A DNA stretch of 64,000 bases. Origin: Endomychus coccineus. Taxonomy: Eukaryota; Arthropoda; Insecta; Coleoptera; Endomychidae. This document shows, in pieces, positions 36,084 to 49,909 of this stretch; position 1 is the stretch's first letter; each line of letters begins with the position of its first letter. The stretch covers positions 36,238,581-36,302,580 of the forward strand of contig OY294071.1 of NCBI GenBank assembly GCA_958510875.1, in the 5' to 3' direction. The notes under the pieces were generated by a model. It was given only the letters and a program-made list of their open reading frames with translations, was not told where the DNA came from and made no database searches. A program made the translations under genes and the position numbers.

Positions 36084-39000
36084 CTATAAGACTGACACTA
36101 GGGCCGATACATATGATATCTACCTGAATATAATGAAACAAATTTTAGACACACATAATGCTTTCAAAACACTGGGAAATTTTTCGTGAGTTGGTTGTCT
36201 AGTGTATGAACACATAATTGTAGAAGTGGTAATACCAATATTTGTCTGATTTTATTTTATTTTATTATGTCAGAAATGTCGAAAATGTGAATAGCGAGAG
36301 TGGTTCATCTCAGTCCTAAGACACCAATCGTATTTTCTACTGTTAAATAGAGTTTACCTCTAAAATCGACCAGTATTATTTTATTTTTATACAAACCAAA
36401 GCATACTCTGGTAGATGTTATATGAATTTGTTCTCTTACAAACGATTTAAGCGTCTATTGCCTTTCATTGGATGTATTAGAATTGTTACAAAAAGATAAT
36501 ATTGAAAAAGTACAAAGACATTTAATTTGTTCATGTATACTTATTTTAGACTGAATTTAATCGAATATTTTGCTAATCTGCAAAATATATTGGAATTTAG
36601 GTAAATTTAATTATTTCACTCTCAAAGAAAGAGAGAAAAAATGGAGCTTGAAACGATAATATGGGGTGGCATATGTATACAAATCTCAAAATGTTCCTCT
36701 GGTGTTTTTCTTTTGGAGAGGAAAGATTCAAATCAAGAAAAATTCTTTCAAGAGAAAAATCAAAATGTGCGATAGAATAAATCATCCGACATGCTTGATT
36801 CGACTCTTTTATGGATATAGTGAAATATTGGACGATTATTGAATTCAAAGAGAAATAATACCGTGCTTGCATAAAATACGCGATTATTAGAATCAATGGA
36901 AGTTACACGATTAAATTAAAGGAATATTTCAGTTACAAACTAGCAGCACAACGCATTTTTATGAACCTTGTATGTATGGTGATATGTACTAACATTAATT
37001 TGTGAAGATATATAAATGAAGCATTTATCGAGATCTATAGAATTTTTTTTCGGCATGTTCTAAATTAGTAGTGAAATCAACAAAATTCGCGATAATCCAT
37101 TCATAGGAGTGATGAGAGTGTGAATTATCGCATTATCATCCAATTACGTTAGAAATGAAGCCCAGCAACTTCCGCATTACTAGGGTAGTGCCCTTTATTA
37201 TCATACGGGAAATGGTTGACTTTATTCTTTGTGCGCAATTGTGCAAGAATGAAGAAACAGTTGAATGAATGCGATGCACCGACCTGAATACTTCTTTCAA
37301 GGTGATCTCCGATCTCCTGCATTTTAGTACACTATGAGAGTACATTGGATTTGCTGGAAGCTAAAATTGTAGTATATTTTATCAAATTATTTTGTTTTAT
37401 TAATTATTCATTAGAGAAAACTGCTGGGAAGTTGTACGACTACAAAACAACTAGTTTTTTCACTTTGACATATAAGAACGAATAAAATGCTTTGAACCTT
37501 AACAACATTTTCTATTTGTAATAACTTATTGGAGAAATACATATGTAATGCCACTGATCTATATTTCTTAAATTTTAGCTAAGTATGTCTATTTATTATT
37601 TAGAAAATCAATTACAATTATTTGAATAAAATTGATCCTGATAATTTATTAACAGAATTCGAACTCCTTCGGCTTGTTAGCCTGTTGTGCAGTCATGGTT
37701 AGATTTGTATTTGTATTTTCAGGTGCATACTTTTCTCACAGCTATCAATAGCCATAAATGTAAGTAAATTAACTTTTAATTGATTTTTCAAACCGTTATT
37801 GTATGGTCAATTATCATATCGATAAGCGACACGTTTTTACGTGTTGTTTATTTCGTTTGTCACATTTACTATTACTATATCTGACTACACAGCGAAATAT
37901 GCGTTTTCCCCAAAATACTTTTATAATAATTGAATATTACTTTTATTGTATGTCAAATATATCATTATTCTGACTTAGCTATTTACGAAAGTTATTCAGA
38001 AGTTTTTTGAAAAGTCATATTTATCAAAAATATGTAGAAACCTGACTGTCGCCAGATTTGAATACATGCAAGTATTCAGTGTGGTATAAACATTCAAACC
38101 CTGACGGTTTTAGTCTCAAATCATCGAGTAATGGGGAATTGGTACAAATAAAAAAATATAAAATTTTTTAAATATTTTACTAGTGTATGGGTTTGCAATT
38201 ATTTGTGAAGGTGTTACTTACAAGTCAACATCATTCTTATGGAATTGTGAGTTTGCATACGAGTCCATATATATTATTTATTACTAATAAAATGTAATTA
38301 ACAACATGTCGCAAGGTTAATCGATATCGGTATTATTAAAACCAGTCATTTTTCTCGTCACTATTACGTAACTAAAAAATTTTATTCTGAATGTAAATAT
38401 AATTTGTATTATTTAATATTTAATACATTGGCAAGAGGGTATTTAAGTGTGTATATATACAGAGCTTTACGGTAATTCGAAAGATGTGTTTTGTAATGTG
38501 TTCTGAAAAATATATTAAAATGATAATATAATTCTGTTGTGATCCACATTTTCGGTATCTAAAATTTTGATTATTTATTTGTATTCTCAGCGTGAAGTGA
38601 AGTCTGCTTGTCATCTCAGACTATTTTTATCTAGAATAAACATTTTTAACCAGAACTAGTAGAAATCTTTATTCAATAAACTCGTAAGATACCCAAGCAA
38701 TGACGTGAAGTTGACCTCGATTATATCTATCCCCTTGATGTTTCTTCCAATTAAGGTCAATACTGACGGCAATTCATTAAATATAATTAAGAAGTATGAA
38801 GAGAAATGAATGCGCATATTAAAAACATTAAATTGTCATTGCGGCGTACAACTTGATACAATATTCGGGTAGTTCTTGCGCTGATTAAATTGAGAACAAA
38901 TTGTATTCTTTTATATCTGGTTTTTTAATTCGCTGATCGAATAAAATCGGAGAAGCCCAAAAACTACAAAATATACACTGTTTCAAATAAGTAACTTTAT

Positions 39001-39924
39001 ATTATTACTCTTCTCGATATAAAAAGTTATAAATAAACATTAATATCCATGTTAGGTCTGAAATTTATGAGACCTTCTGTAGATATTTTTTTGCAATGTA
39101 CATTTATTAAGTTACTTCAAGTTAGTCCTATTAGAAAAGACGCTAAATAAAAGAGTGATAAATCTTATAAATAATTATATTACTATAAATAATCCAATTA
39201 AAGAAACATTGTTATGAACTTGTATTTTCCATATTCTAGATTATTTTATTATTGTGTTCTATTAATTTAAATATAAGACAAATGATTGCTCGAGATATGT
39301 ACTTGGTATTTATATTACAGTTATTGGCAATAATGTCAAGCAAAATAACTAATAAACAACGTTAAATTAACTTTCTCGGATTTATATTCACTATTAAGTC
39401 ATTCACTCATTATTCTAGTTTACTTTAATTGCTTAACTGTATCAAATTAAACCAATATATAAAATTGCTTGGGTGAGCATGAAAAATTTAATACGCCTAG
39501 TTAATTTCAATCGGATTCGGTGTTTAATTACGATTATTATTATTCAAATGTATTATGTTTATAATATAATTAATTTAGCATTTTTGCAATGGCTATTTCT
39601 ATATCTTTAACCTTTCGATAATAACACAATATTTTTTCAAATCTAGAGCCAATCATTGTAAATATTTTGAAGAACACATACATATACTTGCATTTGTAGA
39701 ATTTTATAGAGTACAAACATTATTTCACTACCTATTAAGGGCTCAGAAGGTTCTTATGAGATTTAAGACGACCAATGAATGTATTTGGTTATTCAGGTAT
39801 TACTTATGTTGAATAAAAAAAGTATTAATTTAATGCGAAAGTGCATAGCGACTTCGTAAAGGATGAAGTAGATACTGTTGATTGGTTTACATATAATTTC
39901 TTTATCCAAAAATAAATTTTATTC
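36084..39924. other. 3' flank of the four-pass gene and intergenic
   Basis: AT-rich, with no recognisable gene or repeat beyond scattered short runs. The 3' untranslated region of the four-pass gene must start here. AATAAA occurs near 37475, with other candidates. Chance reading frames at 36597-36896 and 37136-37345 carry no domain signal. Confidence 0.45.
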
Positions 39925-40165
39925 TTTCTGAAGTTGGAGAATGAATGTAAAATTTACACAAAAACTTGTAACATTTAATTTCGAATAAATAATCCTGACA
40001 AATTGTTTCACCACACTGAGTTATCAACTCCGAGCTTTGAAAATGCCAATGACATTCTTAAGTGATAACTCATTGTGGTGAAACAATGTATCAGCATTAA
40101 TTATTTAAAATTAATAGTTATTTTTTGTGTAAATTTGACTTCTATTCTCCAACTTTAGAGAGTTT
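39925..40165. repeat. Palindromic MITE-like repeat, about 240 bp
   Basis: The outer arms pair (GAAGTTGGAGAATGAA with CTATTCTCCAACTTT, TTTACACAAAAA with its complement). The inner arms are almost perfect: TGTTTCACCACACTGAGTTA pairs with 40058-40082 with one mismatch. The loop is about 36 bp. Non-coding. Confidence 0.75.
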
Positions 40166-40375
40166 AAAATGATTTTACACTACAAAAGATTTATTCAATA
40201 AAAGGGGTAAGAATTAACGGATCAGCCTAATATGACTATGTAGGATACGTGAGCCTCTATGTGCAGATAAATTCAACTTTCATTCACGACAATTATATGC
40301 TATCTAACACCTTTGGATGAGATTAGGGGATGAAAAACAACCATTAATCTTTTCGACATTTCTGTAAGGTGTTTG

Positions 40376-40493
40376 TTTCACAGGCTTACGAAAACTGGCC
40401 AACTTGGAGGAAGTCTGAATTCATCTCAGAAATGAAAATATTACAGTTTTTTCACTGTAACGCGTCAGCTAACTTCCTGAGCCTGTGAAATAA
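40376..40493. repeat. Short inverted-repeat element
   Basis: TTTCACAGGCT and AGCCTGTGAAA bound a 118-bp segment, with ACTTCC/GGAAGT inside. It may be a small MITE. The remaining 40494-41160 shows nothing. Confidence 0.4.
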
Positions 40494-41169
40494 TTCAAAT
40501 CTTGCAAGTTGAATACGTAAGTGTATAGCCTTATGCATATTTATCGCTAAAAAGGTACCTGCCATTTCGATTTTATTTGTTATCAGACCATGAGAATGTT
40601 GGATGTTTGTTTTTAGGTGATTTATAGGAATTAACGTTGCATATAATGACGAATGTAGTATTCAACAAATCGTAAAATTGAGATTATTTACTTTTGTTTA
40701 AAATTTCATAATATCATCCGCAGGGAGATGTAACGATAAGTTTCAAAATATTTTCCGAAAGACTTGCCAAATATTGTTTAATTAGGTCTCATATTTCATT
40801 AACTTCAACTACAGATTTAAGATTTTAAGTTGAGTAACATTAAAATATATATTTTATACTGATAATATTTATGTGTTTAATACTTGACTTTACCAAGAAT
40901 AAATATATTTTGAATATCCAATCGTCTATTATTTTCCTTCCTACTAATTGGTGGGATGGTGTAATGGTGTAAATAAATTAACTTTATTTTATCATATTTC
41001 AAGAACAATCTGGAATACATGCAACATACATATTTTACAATAATCTTAATTGTAATATTTAATTACTAAATATTCACATTTGCAAGATGCAATTATGTTT
41101 AATTATAATTTCACATATTTTTTAAAGTGGCCATGAAGAATAATTGAATAATTCAAATGAGTGTCGAGA

Positions 41170-41345
41170 TAAATTTTCACAATTCTCCGCGCATTCTACC
41201 GTCCGGTAGGTGAAGTATAATGTCTTCCTACTAGATTGGTTAATAATTATTATTCCAATGAATGACGAGATGCATAGCTATTTTTCACAATTCTCCACGC
41301 ACTCTACCGTACGGTAGGTAAAATATAATTTCTTCCCAGACTGAT
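41170..41345. repeat. Tandem duplication carrying a conserved palindrome
   Basis: A 58-bp block at 41174-41231 recurs at 41282-41338. Each copy holds a 14-bp palindrome, CTACCGTCCGGTAG (41196-41209) and CTACCGTACGGTAG (41304-41317). The second is perfect, and the first has one central mismatch. It lies upstream of the SH3 gene. Confidence 0.7.
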
Positions 41346-41462
41346 TTGGCTTCGCACTCGTTATAAAACCATAGAATACTTCCCCTTTTTGATTCCACAG
41401 AGTATCTTCTGTGACTGTACTGTAGAGGTTCTTATAATAATTTGCAATATAGTAGTTTGGAC

Positions 41463-42025
41463 CACGGTCGTACATACAGGTCTGGCGACTCGTATATTTG
41501 ACATGAGTCTCTTACGCGTCGCCAAACTCGTAGTCCCTTGCTCAGCCACTAGCTAGCGCTTGGATCGGTAAAACGATTTCTTTCCGGAATCACAAGCAGT
41601 GTTACTAAGTATTCTGATTTGAGAGAGGAATAGAACTGTTACTCTTGTCCAAATGTATTACTCACCTTAAAAATAACTTCCCCTTTTTCGTTATACATGA
41701 CGCACACAAGAGACCACGTTAAAACGATTTCTATCCGGAATCGCAAGCATCCACTTTTAACGCATTTCCGCATCTTTCGGCACTTTAAAAACAGAAGTTT
41801 CTTGCTTTACACTTTTGTACCCCGTTTTGCATTTCGGTACAATGCACGATTTCGTAATTTGTTTCTAAAAACGCAGGTATTCCTTGTGTTTACAAGTCAA
41901 CTGACACTTGTCAAAGAATATTCCTACGTGACGACTTTTGGTACTACGCGACAGTCGACGCTTAGCGGACTCACTTCTCACATAGGAAACAGCCCCGAGT
42001 TTCCAGACCTGTATGTACGACCGTG
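41463..42025 (-). mobile_element. P-superfamily-like element, copy 1 (563 bp)
   Basis: The ends read CACGGTCGTACATACAGG, inverted. They are flanked by an exact 8-bp duplication GTTTGGAC (41455-41462, 42026-42033). The minus strand retains a THAP-like stretch: CIVPKCKTGYKSVKQETSVF, KVPKDAEMR, a TAA stop, then KWMLAIPDRNR. THAP DNA-binding domain plus 8-bp duplications is the signature of P-type transposons. The right end lies about 260 bp before the SH3 gene start codon, so it may sit in that promoter. Confidence 0.82.
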
Positions 42026-42286
42026 GTTTGGACTTGCATAAATAACAGCGGAAACTAGAATATCTGAATAATTCTCTTATCAGTTCATGTTGAAACCAGT
42101 ACCAGAGACAAAACGCCAAATTAACCGAACAGTCTAATCACAGATCATTCACTATAGTTTACTAGATATAACCTACTCTATTCTATAGTTCATCTGTGCT
42201 GACTAATAAATAAGACTAAAACATCAAACAATATATTCAATAATAGCAATCAGTTTATATATTATCAATAGATAGTGATAGTAAAG

Positions 42287-45200
42287 ATGCCATTTAAATC
42301 AGTAAATAATAACAAAACGAAGAAAAAACCGCCACCCCGACCACCACCTCCTAATTTCAATAAACCAAGAAGCAAGTCTACTCACAACATTCATAAACAA
42401 TTTGAAACATTGAACTTGATTGATTGGAGCCCCCCGAATTCACCGAGAGTAGAATCAACACCAGCGTTCGGAGGGAGCGTGTCTAGTTCTTTTAGCAGTA
42501 GTACCAGTAGTCTTGCGTCCAGTAAAAAAAGTACAGATTATGATGGAACTCCCACATTTTCAAATATTTTTTGGAATGGAAATTTTGGAATTAATGGAGC
42601 CTCATCCTTGAGTTCACAAGTCAATACTAGTCAAAATACAGTACCATCATTGTTTGGACCAACAATAATCCGCCCACAACAAAAGAAGGTGCCTAGATAC
42701 CGAGTTGATCACCAGGATAACTCAACATCGGGTGTTTCTTTACCAATGCCTACTGTGCCACCACCGAGTCCACCGAAAGACGTTGGAGATGTTATTACTC
42801 CCTATGGAATTGCACAATTTGAATTCCCTGCATCACAAGCTGGTGATTTACACTTAGAGGTAAATGATAACATTTATGTTCTTTGTAATAAATTGTGTTT
42901 CGGTCAAAACTAGGGCTGGGTTCGAATTGATAAATAATAACAGTATTAATTTCACCTGATAGTTAATATCAAAGCTCTAGTCGTTATTACATTCACTTTT
43001 TAGTTCAATACTATTATGATCTCTATTCCTTAACCTAAATACTGTATCTAAATTTGGCATCTTGATTCATATAATGATAATCATTAATTGTCAGTTCATT
43101 AAATACATACCTACTTACTATAATCATTATGAAGTTTTTCAATCTAAATGTAATGAATTTATAATTTAAACTATTGCCTTATAATATCACGACTGCACAA
43201 GATGCAGGAAACATGTACATGTAATTGTCTTGTGTTGTAACTCTACTCATGAATAAACTTATTATTACTATTATTGTTATTAATTCGAACTTAATTTATA
43301 AAAGACTTTGCCTTTTGAGGTTTTTCTGGATAGTTTAGTATTTAGTATTTATTTATCCAGACAGAATTACATAAGTAACCATACACAGATAAATGAAATT
43401 ATCTAATTGTTTATCTAGTATTATTAGAACATCTTCTATTTTATGTTTGTTATGGAGTTATTAATTATTTGAAATTTCAAGAGGCCAAATAGAGAGTAAG
43501 TATCTGATGAGAATCTTCTTCTCTGGATATAGACAAAATATGAAATTTATAACTGACAGACATGGACATTTATCGTTTGAATCAGTAGGTCATTCAATCA
43601 ACATACATTTTTTTTTCTACCTTTGTTTTTTTTTTAACATGTGTAAGTGAAATGAAATATTACAAACGAACTCTACAGTGTAGTGTTCATTTGTAGTATA
43701 ATGGATGTCCAACAAGTAAAGATTATTTCAATCTTATAATTAAAATGAAATAGATGAGAGTATATCTGAAATCCGATTTGAATAATGAATATTTAAATGT
43801 AGAATAGTTACCTAATGTAAATTTATAGTGTATCGCTATTATAGAGATGTGAAACCATAATATCTAACAGTAATTATTCCAAATAGGGCTTTAGCAGACT
43901 TGTGGCTATTTCCCACTGTAGCCATTTGTGCTTGTTTTACAACCAATTGTTTTTGTCTAAGCTACCTTTGTTTATCAATGACCCAACGCTTTCTATTCTT
44001 TGAGAATGGCATGCCTGAAACCATTTCAAACTATGCCAGAAATATGAAATACGTTTTTGTTGTAACTTTGAATATTAATTTCGATAGGGTCTCTGTAGTC
44101 TAGATAGAACAGTAACATTACATTAGATGTCCCACTAAGAAATCCAAACATTAACTGATGGATTTCTGAAACTTTACAAAAGTTACAGGACGACACTGTT
44201 CAGAACTATTAATTTGTAATACTGATCAATCTAGACTAGAGAGACCTTATCAAATTTTCTGACAAAAGCCAACTCCTATTTGGCTTATGTATGCAACCAA
44301 CATAACATTATCAATTTTATTAGGTAGAATCTATAATTATATATTATATAGATGTAGATTCTACCTAGTAAAATTGAAATATTCATTGCTTGTGTTGAGC
44401 CATAAAATCCAAAAAATATCATTAATTACATATTTGGTAACTCTTGTTTCAAGGTTGATGATGTCGTCATACTTATGAGAAGAATAAATCAGGAATGGCT
44501 TTATGGACAAGTGGTTGACAGGGAAGGGATGTTTCCTGAAAATTTTATAAATGTGATTGTACCATTGCCTGAAGATGCTAGGTAAATGTGCAGATCGAAA
44601 TTGTAGTACCTAAACAACCTGTCCAATGTAATCAACGACATGATAGTATGTGAGAGAATTCAAGTAAATATCTTCACATTATATCATGTGATATATTATT
44701 TATATAGAAATTTATTTATCTATACAAGCCAAAATCGATAAGAATTTATTGAAAGGGCCTTTTTATAACTGTACATATTTAGCTCATATGATGTATTTTT
44801 AACTGTTATAATGCTGTTTGATCAGTTTGATACGATAGATTTTCATATCAATGTGGTGATATATTTAATATAATCGTAATATGTATTAAAACCAAAAGGA
44901 ACATATCTAAAAATCTAACGTGCTCCAAAATTTAAACATTTAATAGAACTAGAATATATATTGATGTGGTAATGGATCTAAATATTCAAGGAGTTTTATA
45001 AGCCAAAGATGCCTTTTTTGATCAATAGCAAAAAATAACAAATTGCAAGCTATTAATTGTAGGAAAAATCAATTGATGATTTTCTTATGTACATTAAGAA
45101 ACAATAGTTACATCTGACATCCCATAGTAACATGTGCACTTTATAAACAAATTACAAAATTTTCTACCACAAAGATTAAACTTTGTAGTCTTGGTAATTT

Positions 45201-45907
45201 TTTGCATCTTCTGTTAATTGGAATAAGTTTTTTTGAAATAATGTTTAGTACTTTCAACTATTGTAGCTACAAGTGCTATGTTAGAATAGTGAAGTTTTAC
45301 TCGTTTAATCACAAGGAACTGAAATTGCAGAATGAAATATTGAATGGTCTTACTTTGAATGAGAAAACCTTTCCTTAAGTTCCATTGGGACAAAATACAA
45401 AAAATAATTGTATGAGAAATGAAACAAGTATTGTATTTAGACTTGAAAAACATTTTTTAATTTTAAAGTAACTATTTTCATAGAGAATATTATTCTAAAG
45501 GAATATTCAGTTATGGCAAGTATTTACTGTTTTGGTTATTTGTTTTTCAGCACTTATTTGTTTCTATGTTAATAACAACAACCTCTTAAGGTGAGGCTGC
45601 TGTAAGATTAAAGCTAAACATAATTTTCAAAGAAAAAACAAACAATTTCTATAAAACCTAATTTTTTTTGTTTGGCAAATGTGTAACTATTTTAATAAAT
45701 TGGTATGAAATATGTGATGTCAGAAAAAACAATTTTATGTTAGTTTGTGATAATAATTGAAGTAGCTTATGGCTGTAACAAATGGTATTTTTGTACTGGA
45801 TATTTTGTGCCTATAATACTTTACAAAAATAATAAACAATTCCAATATTCCAATTGTTTCTTTTCCTATCCTTTTATATTATAGGCGAGATTTTCAAATG
45901 TGGACTG
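42287..45907 (+). CDS. Proline-rich SH3-domain adaptor, 3' end uncertain
   Basis: Exon 1 (42287-42859) encodes MPFKSV, a proline-rich basic stretch (KKKPPPRPPPPNF), Ser-rich spacer, LIDWSPPNSP and the start of an SH3 domain (TPYGIAQFEFPASQAGDLHL). Exon 2 (44454-44581) completes it in phase: VDDVVILMRRINQEWLYGQV, DREGMFPENFINVI. Conserved SH3 landmarks are ALYDF-like AQFEF, EWLYG and FPENFI. Exon 3 (45885-45907, 23 nt) has an excellent pyrimidine tract and donor (CTG/GTAAGT) and adds RRDFQMWT in phase. The terminal exon is not certain. The next acceptor in matching phase is at 51077, in front of SCOC (see findings). SH3 domains bind PxxP ligands in signalling and endocytic complexes. The exact family is not identified. 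The 1.6-kb intron 1 holds a LINE-tail-like segment near 43190-43290 and a hairpin. Confidence 0.8.
43190..43290 (+). repeat. Possible solo LINE 3' tail
   Basis: A GC-richer 60-bp stretch followed by AATAAACTTATTATTACT and further (TTA/ATT) repeats resembles a 5'-truncated LINE end with microsatellite tail. No coding part is present. Confidence 0.35.
44311..44377 (+). repeat. 67-bp hairpin in SH3-gene intron
   Basis: CAATTTTATTAGGTAGAATC at 44312 onward pairs with 44354-44377 over 22 bp with one mismatch, around an AT-rich 20-bp loop that can itself pair partly. It ends 77 bp before exon 2. Its size fits a microRNA precursor or a very small MITE, and nothing in the sequence decides. Confidence 0.55.
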
Positions 45908-46452
45908 GTAAGTAATATAGCACAAACTTGAAACCAATATACAGATTGTTTCTTAAATCAGTTTTGAAGAGTTACAATTTGAAAACTTTACTAATTGTAT
46001 GGTTTTTTTTACAAAGGAAGCAATATTTTTTCAAAAATTGTTTTATACAAACTGAAATACCAAAGCTGAATATTGCTGTTCTATTCAAAATTAGCCACTC
46101 AAATAAGTTCCAAACAGAAATTTGAATTGCCCTTGAAGAAAATCATTGTAGATATTTTGGAAAGTCAAGTAGGACAAGTCTACTGACCCTAGGTCTTATA
46201 CAATCTGTTCCAGTGATGGGATGAAAGGTTCAGTAATAAGATAATTATTCCAAAATTTTATAATTTACTTATGAACATTACAGTATTAATGTCTTTAAAA
46301 AATATGATAACCTAATAATTATAGTTAACATGTTCTACTATCACATATATTGCATATTTAGAAAATAAAATTGCAATTAAGAGATTTAATGGGAAGTAAA
46401 TACTTAGTAACCGAGTCCAAATATGTACAACTAATATCTTCAGCAACTCTTG
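44582..46452. other. SH3-gene intron and flank, little recognisable
   Basis: AT-rich sequence on either side of the 23-nt exon at 45885. No repeats or other genes recognised. It includes the 3' untranslated region of the opposite-strand CHIC2 gene. Confidence 0.4.
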
Positions 46453-47356
<904 letters not shown>

Positions 47357-47680
47357 GGGGCTATAAAAAATAAAGGGATTATAAACTACTGGCAAGTAAA
47401 TTTACTAGTAATAATTCTTGCCTTGTATATAAAACTTATAAAAATATCTCCGATAGTGACTTATCTGCAATTTGTTGATATGTTTCAATCTGATTTAGTT
47501 TTTCAATCATTCTTTAATGACTTCGTATTTTTATTCATCTTTCTTTCCTTTATCTTGGAAAAGCACAGGATCTCTAAGCTAGACATAAATAACATAGCAC
47601 ATGCGCTATAACATAACATACAAACCATCGAGCATGTTATTTTATGTATATGTCAGACTACTATATAAAATAGTCTGAGG

Positions 47681-48246
47681 CACGGTCGTACATACAGGTC
47701 TGGGAACTCGAGGCGGTTTCCTATTTGAGAAGTGACTCCGCTAAGCGTCAACTGTCGCGTAGTACCAAAAAGGGTGGCGCAGTAGTCGAAGAGTGTTCTC
47801 TGACAACTGTCATTCTTGACTTGTAAACACAAGGAATACCTGCGTTTTTAGAAACAAATTACGAAACCGGGCATTGTGCCGAAATGCAAAACGGGGTACA
47901 AAAGTGTAAAGCAAGAAACTTCGGTTTTTAAAGTGCCGAAAGATGCGGAAATGCGTTAAAATTGGATGCTTGCGATTCCGGATAGAAATCGTTATAACGA
48001 GGTCTTATATGTGTGCGAAAAAGGGGAAGTTATTTTTAAGGTGAGTAATACATTTTGACAAGAGTAACAGTTCTATTCCTCTCTCAAATCAGAATACTTA
48101 GTAACACTGCTTGCGATTCCGGAAAGAAATCGTTTTACCACTTCGATCCAAGCTAGCTAGTGGCTGAGCGAGGGACTACGAGTTTGGCGACGCTTAAGAG
48201 ACTCATGTCAAACATACGAGTTCCCAGACCTGTATGTACGACCGTG
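47681..48246 (+). mobile_element. P-superfamily-like element, copy 2 (566 bp)
   Basis: Same ends as copy 1, with an exact 8-bp duplication GTCTGAGG (47673-47680, 48247-48254). The plus strand has the THAP-like remnant at about 47870-48035 (KTGYKSVKQETSVFKVPKD, a TAA at the same codon as copy 1, then WMLAIPDRNR, YVCEKGEV). It ends at a donor-like AAG/GTGAGT. The His ligand expected after CEK is replaced by Gly. Confidence 0.85.
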
Positions 48247-48815
48247 GTCTGAGGTCACAATGGCTGTGACTTATACAAATAACACAGAATACAAGATTTG
48301 TTGTCTCCGAGTTGTAGCTGGTCGTACGCAATTGCAAAATGTCCGTTTTCGTTTTGCTTTTTAACGTAGTTTGCCTAGCATGCCCTCAGCAACTGAGCGA
48401 TAATTAGAGATGACTTGTGTAATTGATACACTATGGAATATATTTATACGTTAATACATCATTGTGGGTTTTCTTCTGTTATATTAATTGAATATCCTGT
48501 AATGAAACGGCATCCCCGGCGGTATAGTATAGTTATTTCGATAGTTACACTGTTACAGTGGAAACGAAATGCACTTGTCTGAAACATATGGAAATATATG
48601 TAGGCAAAATGTTCTTCCTTCAATTTGTGATCGTCAGTAGCTTTATAAAGTTGCTAAATTGTTGTATTTTTGTATTGTTCATCTAAGCTAAACGTATTCA
48701 ATTCTAATCATCATTCTCATCACAACTATTATTCACGTTACAACTTACTACACATTGGTTTATTGTGGTCGTCAGTTGTTCAAATTCAGCATCACTAATC
48801 AGTGTGAGTGACACG

Positions 48816-49047
48816 CATAGAGATGAAGAATAGAGTTCTTGAAGGTGCTATATTTTTGACTCCGTGCAAGAAATTTGATGGCAGGCTTTCTACTCGGTCC
48901 CGATATTCCCTGCCCACTTACGTTCCGTGAACACATAGCGATGCGAAAATTAGAAAAAGAAAGGCTGCCTTCAAATTTCTTAGAGAGGGTCTTTTTGTAA
49001 AGCATTGCGCTTATGGAACTCATGAACTCTATATCTTCATCTCTATG
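48816..49047. mobile_element. 232-bp MITE with 8-bp target duplication
   Basis: The inverted ends are CATAGAGATGAAGAATAGAG and a close match. It is flanked by GTGACACG at 48808-48815 and 49048-49055. The 8-bp duplication fits the hAT or P superfamilies. It belongs to the group of CATAGA-starting elements in this 2-kb region. Non-coding. Confidence 0.85.
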
Positions 49048-49124
49048 GTGACACGACGCGAAAATTAGAAACGCTGCATCATTACAATAACATCAGTCCG
49101 AGGCATAGCGTCAAGAAGTGTAGG

Positions 49125-49142
49125 CATAGATAACTATCTATG
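49125..49142. mobile_element. 18-bp palindrome with 8-bp flanking duplication
   Basis: CATAGATAACTATCTATG is flanked by AGTGTAGG on each side (49117-49124, 49143-49150). It looks like two truncated element ends left after excision. The terminal bases match the two longer palindromes nearby. Confidence 0.75.
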
Positions 49143-49290
49143 AGTGTAGGTCTAGGTCACGATATAGTATAATGGTGATGCGTCTGTTATATTAAAAGCG
49201 TAGCCCAAGTCCCTGAACTTACAACTCTTGCCGCAGGGTCACTACCGTCGGATGTAAGAGGAGCTATACGGCGCACAGTGGGTAATTTGT

Positions 49291-49688
49291 GTAAAGCAAA
49301 AAACTTCTGTTTTTGAAGTGCCGAAAGATGCGGAAATGCGAAAAAAGTGGATGCTTGCGATTCCGGAAAAAAATCGTTTTAACGAGGTCTTTTAAGAAGT
49401 TATTTTGGTGAGTAATACATTTTCACAAGAGTAACAGTTCTATTCCTCTCTCAAATCAGAATAGTAAATATTGCGTTACGAGAAAAATTATTTTACTTAA
49501 AATGTGCGGTTATTATCTATGAATCTTTGTATTGTGGGGCTTGACATTTGAACGATATGACGCCTAATCCTGACATCAAACTTCGATCCAAGGGCTAGCT
49601 AGTGGCTGAGCGAGGGACTACGAGTTTGGCGACGCGTAAGAGACTCATGTCAAACATACGAGTTCCCAGACCTGTATGTACGACCGTG
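49291..49688 (+). mobile_element. P-superfamily-like element, copy 3 (left end missing)
   Basis: Homology to copies 1 and 2 starts at GTGTAAAGCAAA and ends in the intact right terminus CCTGTATGTACGACCGTG. The THAP-like stretch reads KQKTSVFEVPKDAEMRKKWM, so the codon that is a stop in copies 1 and 2 is sense here. The left terminus is absent and no target duplication can be assigned. Additional unique sequence interrupts at about 49465-49580. Confidence 0.75.
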
Positions 49689-49909
49689 CTCTTAAATAAT
49701 CAAAGCACCGCTCGCTACGAATTCGATATGGGTCAATATGAACATGGAAGGTATCGCACTAACGTCAGTTGTTAGAATCTTATTGCAGTATGGGGAACTG
49801 GCCATTCTCTACAATCGTTGTTCACTGGCCTTTGGTCTCCATAGAATATATAAGTAACTATTAGTCTCCCGCACTCACGGAACAACTAAAAAGTTGTTCC
49901 TGTTACAAC

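Noticed and set aside
49840..49868. CATAGAATATATAAGTAACTA between TTGGTCTC and TTAGTCTC as a fourth micro-palindrome
   Set aside because: The right end lacks the CTATG terminus and the flanks mismatch, so the resemblance is too weak.
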